Both the position numbers and the translations under genes were made by a program. Source: Candidatus Jordarchaeia archaeon (GTDB lineage: Archaea; Asgardarchaeota; Jordiarchaeia; Jordiarchaeales; Jordiarchaeaceae). Taken from it: a DNA stretch of 34,035 nucleotides. Positions 1-7,280 of this stretch are shown here, piece by piece (the first letter of the stretch is position 1; every line of letters begins with the position of its first letter). The stretch is from assembly GCA_018383815.1 (NCBI GenBank), contig JAHAWU010000026.1, positions 1 through 34,035 of the forward strand, in the 5' to 3' direction. The notes beneath the pieces were generated by a model that saw only the letters and a program-made list of their open reading frames with translations, had not been told where the DNA came from and made no database searches.

Positions 1-2
1 AG

Positions 3-104
3 GAGGATTTGAGGGGCTGTGTGGTGGAGGATATGCTCCAGGGAGGGTTTTTGAGGGCACGCATATCAATGTTAGTTGACACTCCAATCCCCAAAGTGCA
101 CTAA
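3..104 (+). CDS. Possible 3' end of a truncated gene
   Basis: An open frame enters from the left edge and stops at 102-104, giving 33 residues that end in VDTPIPKVH. The composition is protein-like (a hydrophobic and charged mix), but a second frame (2-79) is also open, so the assignment is weak. A new promoter and gene follow about 45 bases later, which fits a transcription unit ending here. No family can be named from so short a tail. Confidence 0.3.
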   Translation, partial: EDLRGCVVEDMLQGGFLRARISMLVDTPIPKVH

Positions 105-147
105 AAACTTTTTACGCCCGATATTTTTAGTGAAACTTATAGAAAAT

Positions 148-156
148 AAATATAAT
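148..156 (+). promoter_or_regulatory. TATA box upstream of the zinc-ribbon gene
   Basis: AAATATAAT lies in an A-rich stretch. A transcript would start about 25 nt downstream (near 175-180), leaving a short leader that contains the GAGG Shine-Dalgarno at 191-194. Inferred from archaeal promoter geometry only. Confidence 0.4.
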
Positions 157-201
157 TAACCGGACGCATATTTTAATGTGATTATTTGTGGAGGAAAAAA
201 T

Positions 202-348
202 ATGAGTGAGTGTCCCAGATGTAAGGGGAAATCTATAAACTTGGGGCAAGTCACGGTAGCAATTGGTAAAACTAGGGGCAAAAGAGTGAATGTAAATGAG
301 TGTGTAGATTGCAAACTTCTCTTCTATGAAGCATTAAAGGAAGAGTAG
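202..348 (+). CDS. 48-aa zinc-ribbon mini-protein
   Basis: A very small gene: ATG at 202, 48 residues, with GAGG (191-194) seven bases upstream as ribosome binding site. It contains two CxxC knuckles, CPRC at residues 4-7 and CVDC at 34-37. They are separated by a basic, beta-prone stretch (residues 16-31) with the spacing of a zinc ribbon. The tail LLFYEALKEE is a short helix. Such free-standing ribbons bind nucleic acid or act as subunits of larger assemblies, but the partner is unknown. It has its own TATA box and a T-rich terminator right behind it, so it is probably transcribed alone. The paired Cys knuckles and signals make it a convincing gene; its function is not recognised. Confidence 0.75.
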   Translation: MSECPRCKGKSINLGQVTVAIGKTRGKRVNVNECVDCKLLFYEALKEE

Positions 349-370
349 AAAAATAAAATAGCAACCCTTG

Positions 371-386
371 CCCTTTTTTTATTTTT
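371..386 (+). terminator. T-rich terminator after the zinc-ribbon gene
   Basis: CCC followed by T7, A, T5, starting 23 nt after the stop codon. The same C-run/T-run pattern recurs after other genes here (2262-2276 and 13653-13661), as expected for archaeal oligo-T termination. Confidence 0.5.
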
Positions 387-408
387 GAGAATAATGGGAG
401 CAATTCCT

Positions 409-699
409 ATGATATTTCTAAGGGTCGAAAAACTGGAGGATTTCCTATACCTCCTCGACAGACGGGTAGAAGACGAAGTCTACATCGAAATCGATCCTGG
501 AAAAGATGAGTCCACAAAGAAACAAAAAGTTTGCCTAAGCTTTTTCGGCAAAATTGACCAAATGATGATACTTCACCAGATAGTGCTGGAAACCAAAAAA
601 AACGCCAGAGAAATCATAGAGACCTTGGGGGAGACGTTCAAAAAATACAACGTAAGACTAATAGAGGGAAGAATAAGAGAAATAATGCTAAGCCTCTAA
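409..699 (+). CDS. Hypothetical 96-aa protein
   Basis: Open frame with ATG at 409 preceded by GGGAG (396-400) at eight bases, which I take as the start. In-frame ATG at 394 and TTG at 385 would add 5 or 8 residues but have no ribosome site. The protein is soluble and charged. Its pattern suggests an alpha/beta fold: helix LEDFLYLLDRR, strand VYIEID, strand KVCLSFF, then a long helix ending KKYNVRLIEG and a final helix IREIMLSL. No signal peptide, membrane segment or metal motif is visible. It follows a terminator, so it is probably monocistronic. I do not recognise the family. Confidence 0.7.
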   Translation: MIFLRVEKLEDFLYLLDRRVEDEVYIEIDPGKDESTKKQKVCLSFFGKIDQMMILHQIVLETKKNAREIIETLGETFKKYNVRLIEGRIREIMLSL

Positions 700-830
700 A
701 AACAATTCTAATAATCTCCCCAAAATTGGCTAAAATGAGATAAATTTATACTTATCTTCACAATTCTGCTAGTTCCTCTACTTTTCAAAACCGCTATAAT
801 TGCAGAGTTGCCTTTTATTTAAAGATAAAA

Positions 831-839
831 GTTATAAAT
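831..839 (+). promoter_or_regulatory. TATA box for the acyltransferase gene
   Basis: GTTATAAAT, preceded by A-rich sequence. A start of transcription near 858-862 would give a leader of about 28 nt to the TTG at 888 and include the GGAGGT at 876-881. Confidence 0.45.
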
Positions 840-887
840 GTAGTTATGCTTTCTCTTTGACTATAAGTTGTGAATGGAGGTAAGTGG

Positions 888-1793
888 TTGTCCAGCGGGA
901 AAAAACTTAGCGCTGAAGAAGAAATTGAGATTAAAGGTGTCATTAAGGAGCATAGACTCGGCAAATACGGCGGCCAGTGGCTGGCTATTCATCATACAGC
1001 CTTTATTGTGCTGCCCACTTTACCCGCGTTTATCGTAACAATAATGATTTTCCTATTGCTTCTGAAAATTGTGGATTGGTTTTTCGCCTCGCCCTATCTA
1101 GGTATGCCTTTCCTGTGGCCAATTCTTGGGTACCCTCAGATAACAGTGATGGGAATAAGAGGAGTTTGGCAGGATAGCCTATTGACGTGGGCCTTCATAT
1201 TTACCTTCACACCGCTATTCTACGTAGTTATAAAATTCTTCTACTTCTTGTTTATGCTTCCACTAGCAAAATTGTGGGTGAAACCAGTACCCGAGGGCAG
1301 GTATCCCTACAATCCCAACCACCCCGTAGTAAGACAGTGGATACTAAACGCTATGATAACAGGCACTTTTCAAAACTATTATAAGGAAACACCTTGGGGC
1401 AGCGCCGCATTGTCGCGACTAATGTACAAAGCTTTAGGATGCAAGATTGGAAAAAACGTTCTTCCCACAGTCATTGTTGACCCCCCTCTGACAGAGATTG
1501 GTGATAACACAGTTCTGGGAGCATACGCATTGATAGCCGCCCACGCTATAGAAGGAGACACTCTATTCATAGCGAGAACTAAGATTGGCAAAAATTGTGT
1601 AATTGGCACGAGAGCTCTGATATGGCCCGGTGCAACTTTGGAAGACCATGTGACAGTAGGGTCTTACAGTATGGTAACGCGGGGTAAGGTATTACCCAGC
1701 CACACGGTGTGGATGGGGCAGCCAGCCGTTATGGTCAAGGATCTTAGAGAGAAGAAGGAACAACCTAAAGCTAGCTCCAAAAAAAGCGGTTAA
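888..1793 (+). CDS. Membrane-anchored left-handed beta-helix acyltransferase
   Basis: Start taken as TTG 888 (301 aa) because GGAGGT at 876-881 sits six bases upstream; a GTG at 870 would put that site inside the gene. Residues about 40-62 and 99-125 are hydrophobic membrane segments. Residues about 185-272 carry hexapeptide-repeat signatures (IGDNTVLGAYALI, IGKNCVIGTRALIWPGA, VTVGSYSMV) that build the left-handed beta-helix of the LpxA/maltose-acetyltransferase superfamily. The end GQPAVMV is the usual closing motif of such domains. These enzymes move an acetyl or other acyl group from CoA to a sugar or similar hydroxyl. The membrane anchor resembles the C-terminal acyltransferase module of Pls-type multidomain proteins, suggesting a lipid-linked or surface-glycan substrate. 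The C-terminus is lysine-rich (KKEQPKASSKKSG). Substrate unknown. Confidence 0.85.
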   Translation: MSSGKKLSAEEEIEIKGVIKEHRLGKYGGQWLAIHHTAFIVLPTLPAFIVTIMIFLLLLKIVDWFFASPYLGMPFLWPILGYPQITVMGIRGVWQDSLLTWAFIFTFTPLFYVVIKFFYFLFMLPLAKLWVKPVPEGRYPYNPNHPVVRQWILNAMITGTFQNYYKETPWGSAALSRLMYKALGCKIGKNVLPTVIVDPPLTEIGDNTVLGAYALIAAHAIEGDTLFIARTKIGKNCVIGTRALIWPGATLEDHVTVGSYSMVTRGKVLPSHTVWMGQPAVMVKDLREKKEQPKASSKKSG

Positions 1794-1849
1794 CGCCCTA
1801 AACCCGACGCGGATATTCATCAACTCATTTTCTATGTTACCCCCATTTT

Positions 1850-1906
1850 ATTTTACAAATCGTTGGCGAGAAAGCCCCCGACTTATGGTCGTGGGGAGTG
1901 TCAAAA
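1850..1906 (+). repeat. IS200/IS605 (tnpB) right-end-like hairpin remnant, copy 1
   Basis: CCCCCGAC (1875-1882) pairs with GTCGTGGGG (1888-1896) around a five-base loop, with one bulged T at 1892, followed by AGTGTCAAAA. A second copy at 24684-24740 shares the flanks (TTACAAA, GAGAAA, GGGAGT, TCAAAA) and keeps the stem by G-T wobble pairing. The element resembles the hairpin at the right end of IS200/IS605-type elements, which also forms the scaffold of TnpB guide RNAs. No tnpB or tnpA gene is present, so it would be a solo end or MITE-like relic. The family assignment is from memory of such ends and needs checking. Confidence 0.45.
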
Positions 1907-1959
1907 AGATCATTTACTTTTCCACGTTTTTTATAAATTTAAAACACATTTGAAGAAAA

Positions 1960-1968
1960 ATATAAATA
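1960..1968 (+). promoter_or_regulatory. TATA box for the first helical mini-protein
   Basis: ATATAAATA in an A-rich run. The predicted transcript start is near 1987, leaving a leader of about 55 nt to the ATG at 2044. Confidence 0.4.
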
Positions 1969-2043
1969 AATCAATACAATGAAGTACTCCTGTTCTCTAA
2001 ATCCTTCCAGAGTATCAAGTGGCAACCTGTATTGGGGATTTCC

Positions 2044-2247
2044 ATGTCGAAGCTGCGAGAGAGTAAACTGAACGAAAACTTTACACCCGAAGATCTTTGT
2101 TCGTTCATGGAACAGCTGGAGGAAGCCTACTGTTCAATGCTTCGTGGGAAAGACGAAAAGAGCGATGAAGACTTGGAACTGCTTAACAACCTCTATAACT
2201 CAATTGTGGAACTCAGAAGCTTCATAAAGATAAAAAATTCCAAGTAA
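2044..2247 (+). CDS. Helical-hairpin mini-protein, paralog A
   Basis: 67-aa protein starting at ATG 2044, with GGGG at 2035-2037 and nearby as a close ribosome site (an in-frame TTG at 2032 overlaps that site). It is almost entirely helical and charged. Helix one covers EDLCSFMEQLEEAYCSML and helix two ELLNNLYNSIVELRSFI, joined by a KDEKSDED turn. It is clearly paralogous to the next gene: both share ED-x-x-x-F-x-EQ-x-x-E-x-Y at the start and DL-x-LLNNL-x-x-x-I/M-x-x-L-K/R in helix two. The size and amphipathic heptads suggest a dimerising helical hairpin that binds another protein. No known family recognised. Confidence 0.75.
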   Translation: MSKLRESKLNENFTPEDLCSFMEQLEEAYCSMLRGKDEKSDEDLELLNNLYNSIVELRSFIKIKNSK

Positions 2248-2261
2248 CTCTCACCACTACT

Positions 2262-2276
2262 CCCCTTTTTATTTTT
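2262..2276 (+). terminator. T-rich terminator after paralog A
   Basis: CCCC T5 A T5 beginning 14 nt after the stop codon. It implies that the second paralog has its own promoter in 2277-2370. Confidence 0.5.
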
Positions 2277-2384
2277 AGATCGGGTAATATTAAGATACTT
2301 CTTTTCGTATTTCGCAGATTTTACATAACTAAATAATAATATCCCTTATATGATATCCTATCCAAAATCAGTGGGGCTTTTGTT

Positions 2385-2615
2385 TTGGCAAGCGAAGCTT
2401 TACTTGATGAGGAGGATATCCAAGCATTCTTGGAACAAGTTCAAGAAACTTACAAAACCCTACTCAAAACAAAAGAACACAAAACAACGGACGACTTAAT
2501 TCTCCTAAATAATCTCTGCCGCTCAATGATAAGGCTAAAATTTTTATTGGAAAGAAAGAGAAACCAAAACTCATTATCTTCCAATAATTCACAAAAAAAT
2601 AACCTAGAAGACTGA
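2385..2615 (+). CDS. Helical-hairpin mini-protein, paralog B
   Basis: 76 aa, start TTG 2385 with GTGGGG (2371-2376) eight bases upstream. The core EDIQAFLEQVQETYKTLL then DLILLNNLCRSMIRLKFLLE aligns without gaps to the upstream paralog. The C-terminus adds a polar tail rich in Asn, Ser and Lys. Because the two genes lie in tandem but are separated by a terminator, they look like an old duplication with independent expression. A loosely similar pattern (D-x-x-K-L then L-x-x-L-R) appears in the cytoplasmic tail of the 1,414-aa surface protein at 18543; that resemblance may be no more than coiled-coil bias. Function unknown. Confidence 0.7.
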   Translation: MASEALLDEEDIQAFLEQVQETYKTLLKTKEHKTTDDLILLNNLCRSMIRLKFLLERKRNQNSLSSNNSQKNNLED

Positions 2616-2765
2616 GAATTAGCCATCTCTTTTTAGCTTCTTTACCAAAATTTAGCTTGGATACACAGTGCTCCTTTTAAAATTTTATTCTGAGCTAGAA
2701 CAGGTGGCTAGATTTCATTTCACCCCGCTTTTCTAGGAGCTTCCCCATAGGCATAATTGAACTTA

Positions 2766-2976
2766 AAAATACTGCTGGCAAGCGAAGATAGGGTAACCAT
2801 AGATGCTTTTGCGTAGCTATTCCCAGAAGTTGTGGCTCAACTAGCTGTGGAAAAGGACATCTTTGAACCGTTACACTTGAGCGGCTGAACCTCTTATCAC
2901 TGACAACCCGGTTGAAGAGATTAAATTGGTTCCATTTAGGTTTAGAAGCCGTAAAAGAAAAAGAAAAGGTACTTAA
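2766..2976 (+). pseudogene. Possible decayed gene fragment
   Basis: The 525 bases between 2616 and 3140 contain no convincing intact gene. On the plus strand, protein-like segments appear in different frames interrupted by stops: FPEVVAQLAVEKDIFEPLHL (around 2818-2877), then ITDNPVEEIKLVPFRFRSRK (2896-2955). A TDNPVE-like motif followed by a basic stretch is reminiscent of some transposases, but this is far too weak to name a family. A 127-aa minus-strand frame spans the same area; it has low-complexity, Pro/Ser-rich composition and no ribosome site, so I treat it as chance. Confidence 0.22.
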
Positions 2977-3140
2977 AGGATAACGTGTAGGGGGGCTTCC
3001 CTTGTTTTTAGGGCTTCCACATCTGTTTTGACCTTTTTCATTTTGGGGGTTCTGGCTTTTCCCTGCCTGTTTTCTCAATTATTTTTCTCATAAATCAATT
3101 CTAAACATTACAAAAAGATTTTATATGGAAAGAAAATTGT

Positions 3141-3317
3141 ATGTGCGGAGAGTTAATAGTAAGAACGTCGCGGGCAATTCTCAAGCGGTGTCGGCCAGTG
3201 CTCCTCACAAACACGCCTAAAAATAATACAGTTTTAATCCATCACCGGTCTAATGGTCACATTCTGCGCTTAACCAAAAGGGAGTTAACAGGACTAAAAG
3301 AAGTTGATTATGAATAA
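3141..3317 (+). CDS. Possible 58-aa small protein
   Basis: ATG at 3141, 58 residues, starting MCGELIVRTSRAILKRCRP and ending LTGLKEVDYE. It has a balanced composition with strand-like stretches (PVLLTN, NTVLIHH) and a basic middle. There is no clear Shine-Dalgarno. TTTATATG at 3120-3127 lies about 18 bases upstream, so a leaderless or near-leaderless transcript is conceivable. It precedes the hdr operon on the same strand. No homolog recognised. It may be a real small gene or chance. Confidence 0.35.
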   Translation: MCGELIVRTSRAILKRCRPVLLTNTPKNNTVLIHHRSNGHILRLTKRELTGLKEVDYE

Positions 3318-3408
3318 TCAAAAGTCGAGAAAACAGTTTAAACTCTGAACATTTAATGGTTAGTGTAATAAAAATTATTTTGTTAATGGAAAATTGGAGG
3401 ATTCAAAC

Positions 3409-3954
3409 TTGGTTGAGGCATCATCGGAAATGAATAGTAACTTCCGCAGTGAAATTACCGCAACCCATGAAGGAGAATCACTGAATTTCTGCTACCAGTG
3501 CTCGACTTGCTCCGGGGTCTGCCCAGTATTCAGATATAACTCTAAGTTCAACCCTCGGAGAATCATTGAAAACACCCTACTGGGGAGGAAGGATCGCACA
3601 GTAGATAGCCCCACCATATGGTTCTGCGCCGTATGCCATGCCTGTACAGAGAAGTGTCCTCAGGGGGTCAAAGTTTCAGAGATTATCATTGAGCTTAAAA
3701 ACCTATCAAGCAAAAAGGGCTTGTTCCCCATACATCTTCAGGAAGAGGCGAAGGCGCTTTTGGAGTTTGGTATGGTGAGCCCGAGTAGCAAAGCTATATT
3801 ATCCCGTAGGGAAAAGCTGGGTTTGCCTGTGATTGAGAACGCGCCTCCCGAAGAGGTACGGACATTAACGAGCTATACTGGTTTTGATAAACTGGTGGCG
3901 GGCAAGAAGCCCATGGAAGGAGAAATACAAAGGAAGGAGGTAGTTGGAGAATGA
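3409..3954 (+). CDS. hdrC: Heterodisulfide reductase subunit C (HdrC)
   Basis: Start set at TTG 3409 (181 aa) because GGAGG (3396-3400) lies eight bases upstream; the TTG at 3394 overlaps that site. Two [4Fe-4S] ferredoxin motifs are intact: C28-x2-C31-x2-C34-x3-C38 (CYQCSTCSGVC) and C73-x2-C76-x2-C79-x3-C83 (CAVCHACTEKC). The fold and length match soluble HdrC, which carries electrons between the HdrA flavin and the HdrB active site in the cytoplasm. Its last four bases overlap hdrB (ATGA at 3951-3954), showing translational coupling. It is the first gene of the hdrCBA operon. Whether the heterodisulfide is CoM-S-S-CoB or another substrate cannot be told here, since no methyl-CoM reductase gene is visible. 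Confidence 0.93.
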   Translation: MVEASSEMNSNFRSEITATHEGESLNFCYQCSTCSGVCPVFRYNSKFNPRRIIENTLLGRKDRTVDSPTIWFCAVCHACTEKCPQGVKVSEIIIELKNLSSKKGLFPIHLQEEAKALLEFGMVSPSSKAILSRREKLGLPVIENAPPEEVRTLTSYTGFDKLVAGKKPMEGEIQRKEVVGE

Positions 3955-4838
3955 GCCGAGAATACGCATTGTTTCTTGGTTGCACCATACCAAACCGCTT
4001 GCCCCACCTTGAGGTTGCAACCAGACTAACTCTGAAGAGCTTGGACGTGAACGCAAAGGATTTGCCCGGATTTGCCTGCTGTCCTGATCCTGTGGGTTTC
4101 TCTGCGCTGGACAGATTCACTTGGATTGTATTGGCTTCAAGAAACCTGGCCGTAGCTGAAGAGCAGGGATTAGACATTTTAACGCTCTGCAGCGGGTGTT
4201 TTGAATCTCTAAAAACCGCAAACTATGTGCTCAAGCATAATGGAGAGTATAAACATAAGGTTAATGAGGCCCTAGCCAAGGTGGGCAAAGAATATAAGGG
4301 TAGCGTTGAGGTTAGGCACCTCCTCCAAGTATTGTACGAGGATGTGGGACCTAAAAAGATAGAATCTACAGTTAAGAAGCCTCTAACCGGGATAAAGGTA
4401 GCTGTTCACTATGGTTGCCATGTTCTCAGGCCAAGTGAAGTGGTTCAGGTAGACGATCCGTTTAACCCTACCTCCTTTGAGGGAATAGTTAAGGCTACTG
4501 GTGCTACGCCTGTTGATTACGAGAGAAGGTTCCTATGCTGCGGAGTGGGCGTCAGATCCGTGGATGAAGCCACCACTAATAGGATGATAGAAGAAAAACT
4601 TAGATACGTTAGGTTATCGGGTGCTGATCTTCTCTGTGTAATTTGCCCCTTCTGCCTAATTCAATACGACATTGGACAGTTCCAAGTTAATAAGGCTCTG
4701 GGTACAGACTACAACATTCCCGTCTTCTACTACCCTCAACTACTAGCCTTGGCTCAAGGCGTCTCAGCTGACGAACTGAACTTTAAGTTCCAAAGAATAA
4801 AGCCTGACGCGGTTCTTGAGAAAATAGAAAAATTGTAG
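3951..4838 (+). CDS. hdrB: Heterodisulfide reductase subunit B (HdrB)
   Basis: 295 aa, ATG overlapping the hdrC stop, with AAGGAGGTAG just upstream. It has two CCG domains, each of the C-x(31-39)-CC-x(35-36)-C-x2-C type: C11/C43-C44/C80/C83 and C156/C196-C197/C232/C235. In characterised HdrB both sets hold non-cubane [4Fe-4S] clusters that cleave the disulfide; all ten Cys are present, so the catalytic site should be intact. The family is shared with succinate:quinone-reductase-like and glycolate-oxidase subunits, but the HdrC and HdrA neighbours settle the identity. The gene ends 11 bases before the hdrA start. Confidence 0.93.
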   Translation: MSREYALFLGCTIPNRLPHLEVATRLTLKSLDVNAKDLPGFACCPDPVGFSALDRFTWIVLASRNLAVAEEQGLDILTLCSGCFESLKTANYVLKHNGEYKHKVNEALAKVGKEYKGSVEVRHLLQVLYEDVGPKKIESTVKKPLTGIKVAVHYGCHVLRPSEVVQVDDPFNPTSFEGIVKATGATPVDYERRFLCCGVGVRSVDEATTNRMIEEKLRYVRLSGADLLCVICPFCLIQYDIGQFQVNKALGTDYNIPVFYYPQLLALAQGVSADELNFKFQRIKPDAVLEKIEKL

Positions 4839-4849
4839 AGGCGGTCACC

Positions 4850-7231
4850 TTGCCCAAAATTGGCTTATTTATATGCGACTGTGGAAAAACCCTAACCAAA
4901 AACATAGACTTCGACTCGCTGACTCCAGATTTAGAAAAAACTGGAAAATTTTCTTTTATAGAGAGAAGCAGTGTTCTTTGTAAAGCAGACTTGGAAAAAA
5001 TGCTGAAACAGCTTAAAGCAAAAAAGGTCGACAAAGTGGTGGTAGCAGCCTGCACCCCCAAACTCTACGAGTCCACCTGGGGGCGCCTTCTCCAAGACGC
5101 TGGAATGAACTATTATGATCTAGTAATCTCAAACATTCGCGAACAGTGCGCCTGGGTACACATGGACGAACCCAAAGAACTCGTAACAGAAAAGGCAAAA
5201 GGTTTAATACTCTCAGCAGCCAATAGAGCCGAAGCCCTAGAAGAAATCCCCTACGAAAAAATACCCATCAACCAAAAGGTTGTGGTGATTGGAGGGGGAA
5301 TAGCTGGATTAACTGCAGCCCAAGAATTAGCAGAACTGGGAATTCAAGTTGACGTGATTGAAAAGCAGCCCACAGTGGGAGGACTATGCCTAGAACTAGG
5401 AACAGTGTTTCCCACACAGGACTGTTCCCTCTGTGTGAGAACAACGGGCTGTCCTGGATTGGGCGATGGCTCCCCACGAAGATGCATATATCGTGCTAAC
5501 CTCGAGTTTAACCCCAAAATAAAGTTTTACACCAACTGTGAAGTGGTGGACGTTCTAGGCAGCATAGGCAACTTTAAAGTCGTGGTTAAAAGGAATCCCA
5601 GATATGTGAGCGAGGAAAAGTGCATCAGATGCAATGAATGCGTTAAGGTTTGCCCCGTTGAGGTGCCAGACGACTTTAACCTGGGGCTCACCAAAAGAAA
5701 GGCAATTTATATGCCCTTTGTTCAAGCCATACCGCAAGTCTACGCCATTGACCCTAAAACTTGTAAATTCCAAGAGTGCGGAAAATGTGTCAAGATTTGC
5801 CCCACAAATGCTATTAACCTAGAGGAGAAGGAGGAGACCTTCACTCTTGATGCGGGCGCCATAATAATCGCCACCGGGTTCGAAGAGTACAACCCCGCCC
5901 TAGTAAGGGAATACAATTATGGGCGATATCCCGACGTGATTACCCAGGTAGAATTAGCCCGTTTACTAGATGTCACTGGACCAACTGGAGGTAGGCCAAT
6001 CCGTTTATCGGATAAAAATCCAGTCAATCGAATAGTTATGATACAGTGCGTGGGCTCCAGAGACGAGAAACACAATTACTACTGTTCAAACATATGCTGT
6101 ATGGTAGCCCTAAAACACGCCATCATGATAAAAGAACACTTCCCACAAATAGACGTAATCATCGAATACATGGACATACGTCCAGTAGGCTCAAGATACG
6201 AAGAATACTACCGCAGAGCCAGAGAACTCGGAGTAACCTTCATAAGAGGAAGACCCAGCGAAGTAATCTCCAACGGTAAACGGTTGGTGGTGGAGGGCGA
6301 AAACAGCTTCACCGGCGAATTTGAAAAGATAGAAGCCGACCTTGTTGTGCTAAGCATGGCGATGATTCCTTCAAAAGGAACCCAAGAACTCGCCAGGATG
6401 CTAGGAGTCGCCTTAGGGCCTGACGGATTCTTCAGCGTAGTAGACCCCAAAGTGCGCCCCTCTGAAACAAACGTTGTAGGAGTATTCCTAGCCGGAGGCG
6501 CAATGACACCAATGGATATACCCAACGCTGTGTCATATGCTGCTGGTGCGGCTATGGGTGTGGTGAAGCTGCTGAACCAGAAGGAAATTGAGAAGCCTCT
6601 CCTAACATCCTTTGTTAATGAAGAGATTTGCAGCTCCTGCAAGATATGTGAGTGGGCTTGTCCCTTTGATGCGGCTCACGTGGGTGAGGAAGCAGCCCAA
6701 GTTGACCCGGCAAAGTGCTTCGGCTGCGGTATATGTGCAGCTGCTTGCCCCTCAGGCTGCATCACTTTAAGACACCATACAAGCAAACAGTTGACAGCTG
6801 CTATTGACGGGATTCTGGGAAATGGCGGAGAAGCCAAGAAAATTGTTGCTATAGCCTGTCTGGAGTGCGGTTATTCAACTATAGATGATGCGGGTATGCT
6901 TGGTATGCAGTACCCGGTAAATGTTAGTATCGTCGACGTTCCCTGCACAGCTTCCGTTGATCCCCAAGTCGTCCTAGATGCGTTCAACAACGGGGCAGAT
7001 GGGGTGGTGCTCATAGGTTGTGATCGATGCCACTATTTAAGGGGAGCTGATGTCGCCAACCTGAGGGTTTCTATGTTGCAAAAACTTCTGGAGCAGTTCG
7101 GTATCGAAAAGGAGAGGTTGCAAGCCTTCTTCGGAGATTGCCATGATGCAGGTGAGCTTATTGAGAAAATTAGAGATTTGGCTGAAAAAATAGCGGGCCT
7201 TGAGAAGGCTAAAAACGTTCTTGCGTCTTGA
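4850..7231 (+). CDS. hdrA: HdrA with C-terminal MvhD/FlpD fusion
   Basis: 793 aa from TTG 4850, with GAGGCGGT directly upstream. Domain order: N-terminal HdrA domain (about 1-140, CDCG at 10-12); FAD-binding Rossmann motif GGGIAG (148-153); inserted ferredoxin clusters C258/C261/C264/C268 and C305/C310/C313/C317; the conserved Cys group C400, C412, C416, C417; C-terminal ferredoxin pair C594/C597/C600/C604 and C623/C626/C629/C633. Residues about 664-780 are an MvhD/FlpD-type delta-subunit domain (CLECGY, AGMLGMQYPV, VDVPCTASVDP, GADGVVLIGCD). HdrA bifurcates electrons at its flavin. MvhD normally is a separate [2Fe-2S] protein that links HdrA to a hydrogenase or formate dehydrogenase, so the fusion hard-wires the electron input. 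No hydrogenase genes lie in the window. The GCHPGDCHY-like motif is shortened to GCDRCHY. Confidence 0.93.
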   Translation: MPKIGLFICDCGKTLTKNIDFDSLTPDLEKTGKFSFIERSSVLCKADLEKMLKQLKAKKVDKVVVAACTPKLYESTWGRLLQDAGMNYYDLVISNIREQCAWVHMDEPKELVTEKAKGLILSAANRAEALEEIPYEKIPINQKVVVIGGGIAGLTAAQELAELGIQVDVIEKQPTVGGLCLELGTVFPTQDCSLCVRTTGCPGLGDGSPRRCIYRANLEFNPKIKFYTNCEVVDVLGSIGNFKVVVKRNPRYVSEEKCIRCNECVKVCPVEVPDDFNLGLTKRKAIYMPFVQAIPQVYAIDPKTCKFQECGKCVKICPTNAINLEEKEETFTLDAGAIIIATGFEEYNPALVREYNYGRYPDVITQVELARLLDVTGPTGGRPIRLSDKNPVNRIVMIQCVGSRDEKHNYYCSNICCMVALKHAIMIKEHFPQIDVIIEYMDIRPVGSRYEEYYRRARELGVTFIRGRPSEVISNGKRLVVEGENSFTGEFEKIEADLVVLSMAMIPSKGTQELARMLGVALGPDGFFSVVDPKVRPSETNVVGVFLAGGAMTPMDIPNAVSYAAGAAMGVVKLLNQKEIEKPLLTSFVNEEICSSCKICEWACPFDAAHVGEEAAQVDPAKCFGCGICAAACPSGCITLRHHTSKQLTAAIDGILGNGGEAKKIVAIACLECGYSTIDDAGMLGMQYPVNVSIVDVPCTASVDPQVVLDAFNNGADGVVLIGCDRCHYLRGADVANLRVSMLQKLLEQFGIEKERLQAFFGDCHDAGELIEKIRDLAEKIAGLEKAKNVLAS

Positions 7232-7280
7232 ACTAGTTCTCCTCATTTTCTCTTTTTTAGGTATGTTTCGACTTCTTGTT

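Noticed and set aside
2695-3078. 127-aa minus-strand frame
   Set aside because: Biased Ser/Pro/Lys composition, no ribosome site, no domain pattern; the plus strand shows equally plausible gene debris.
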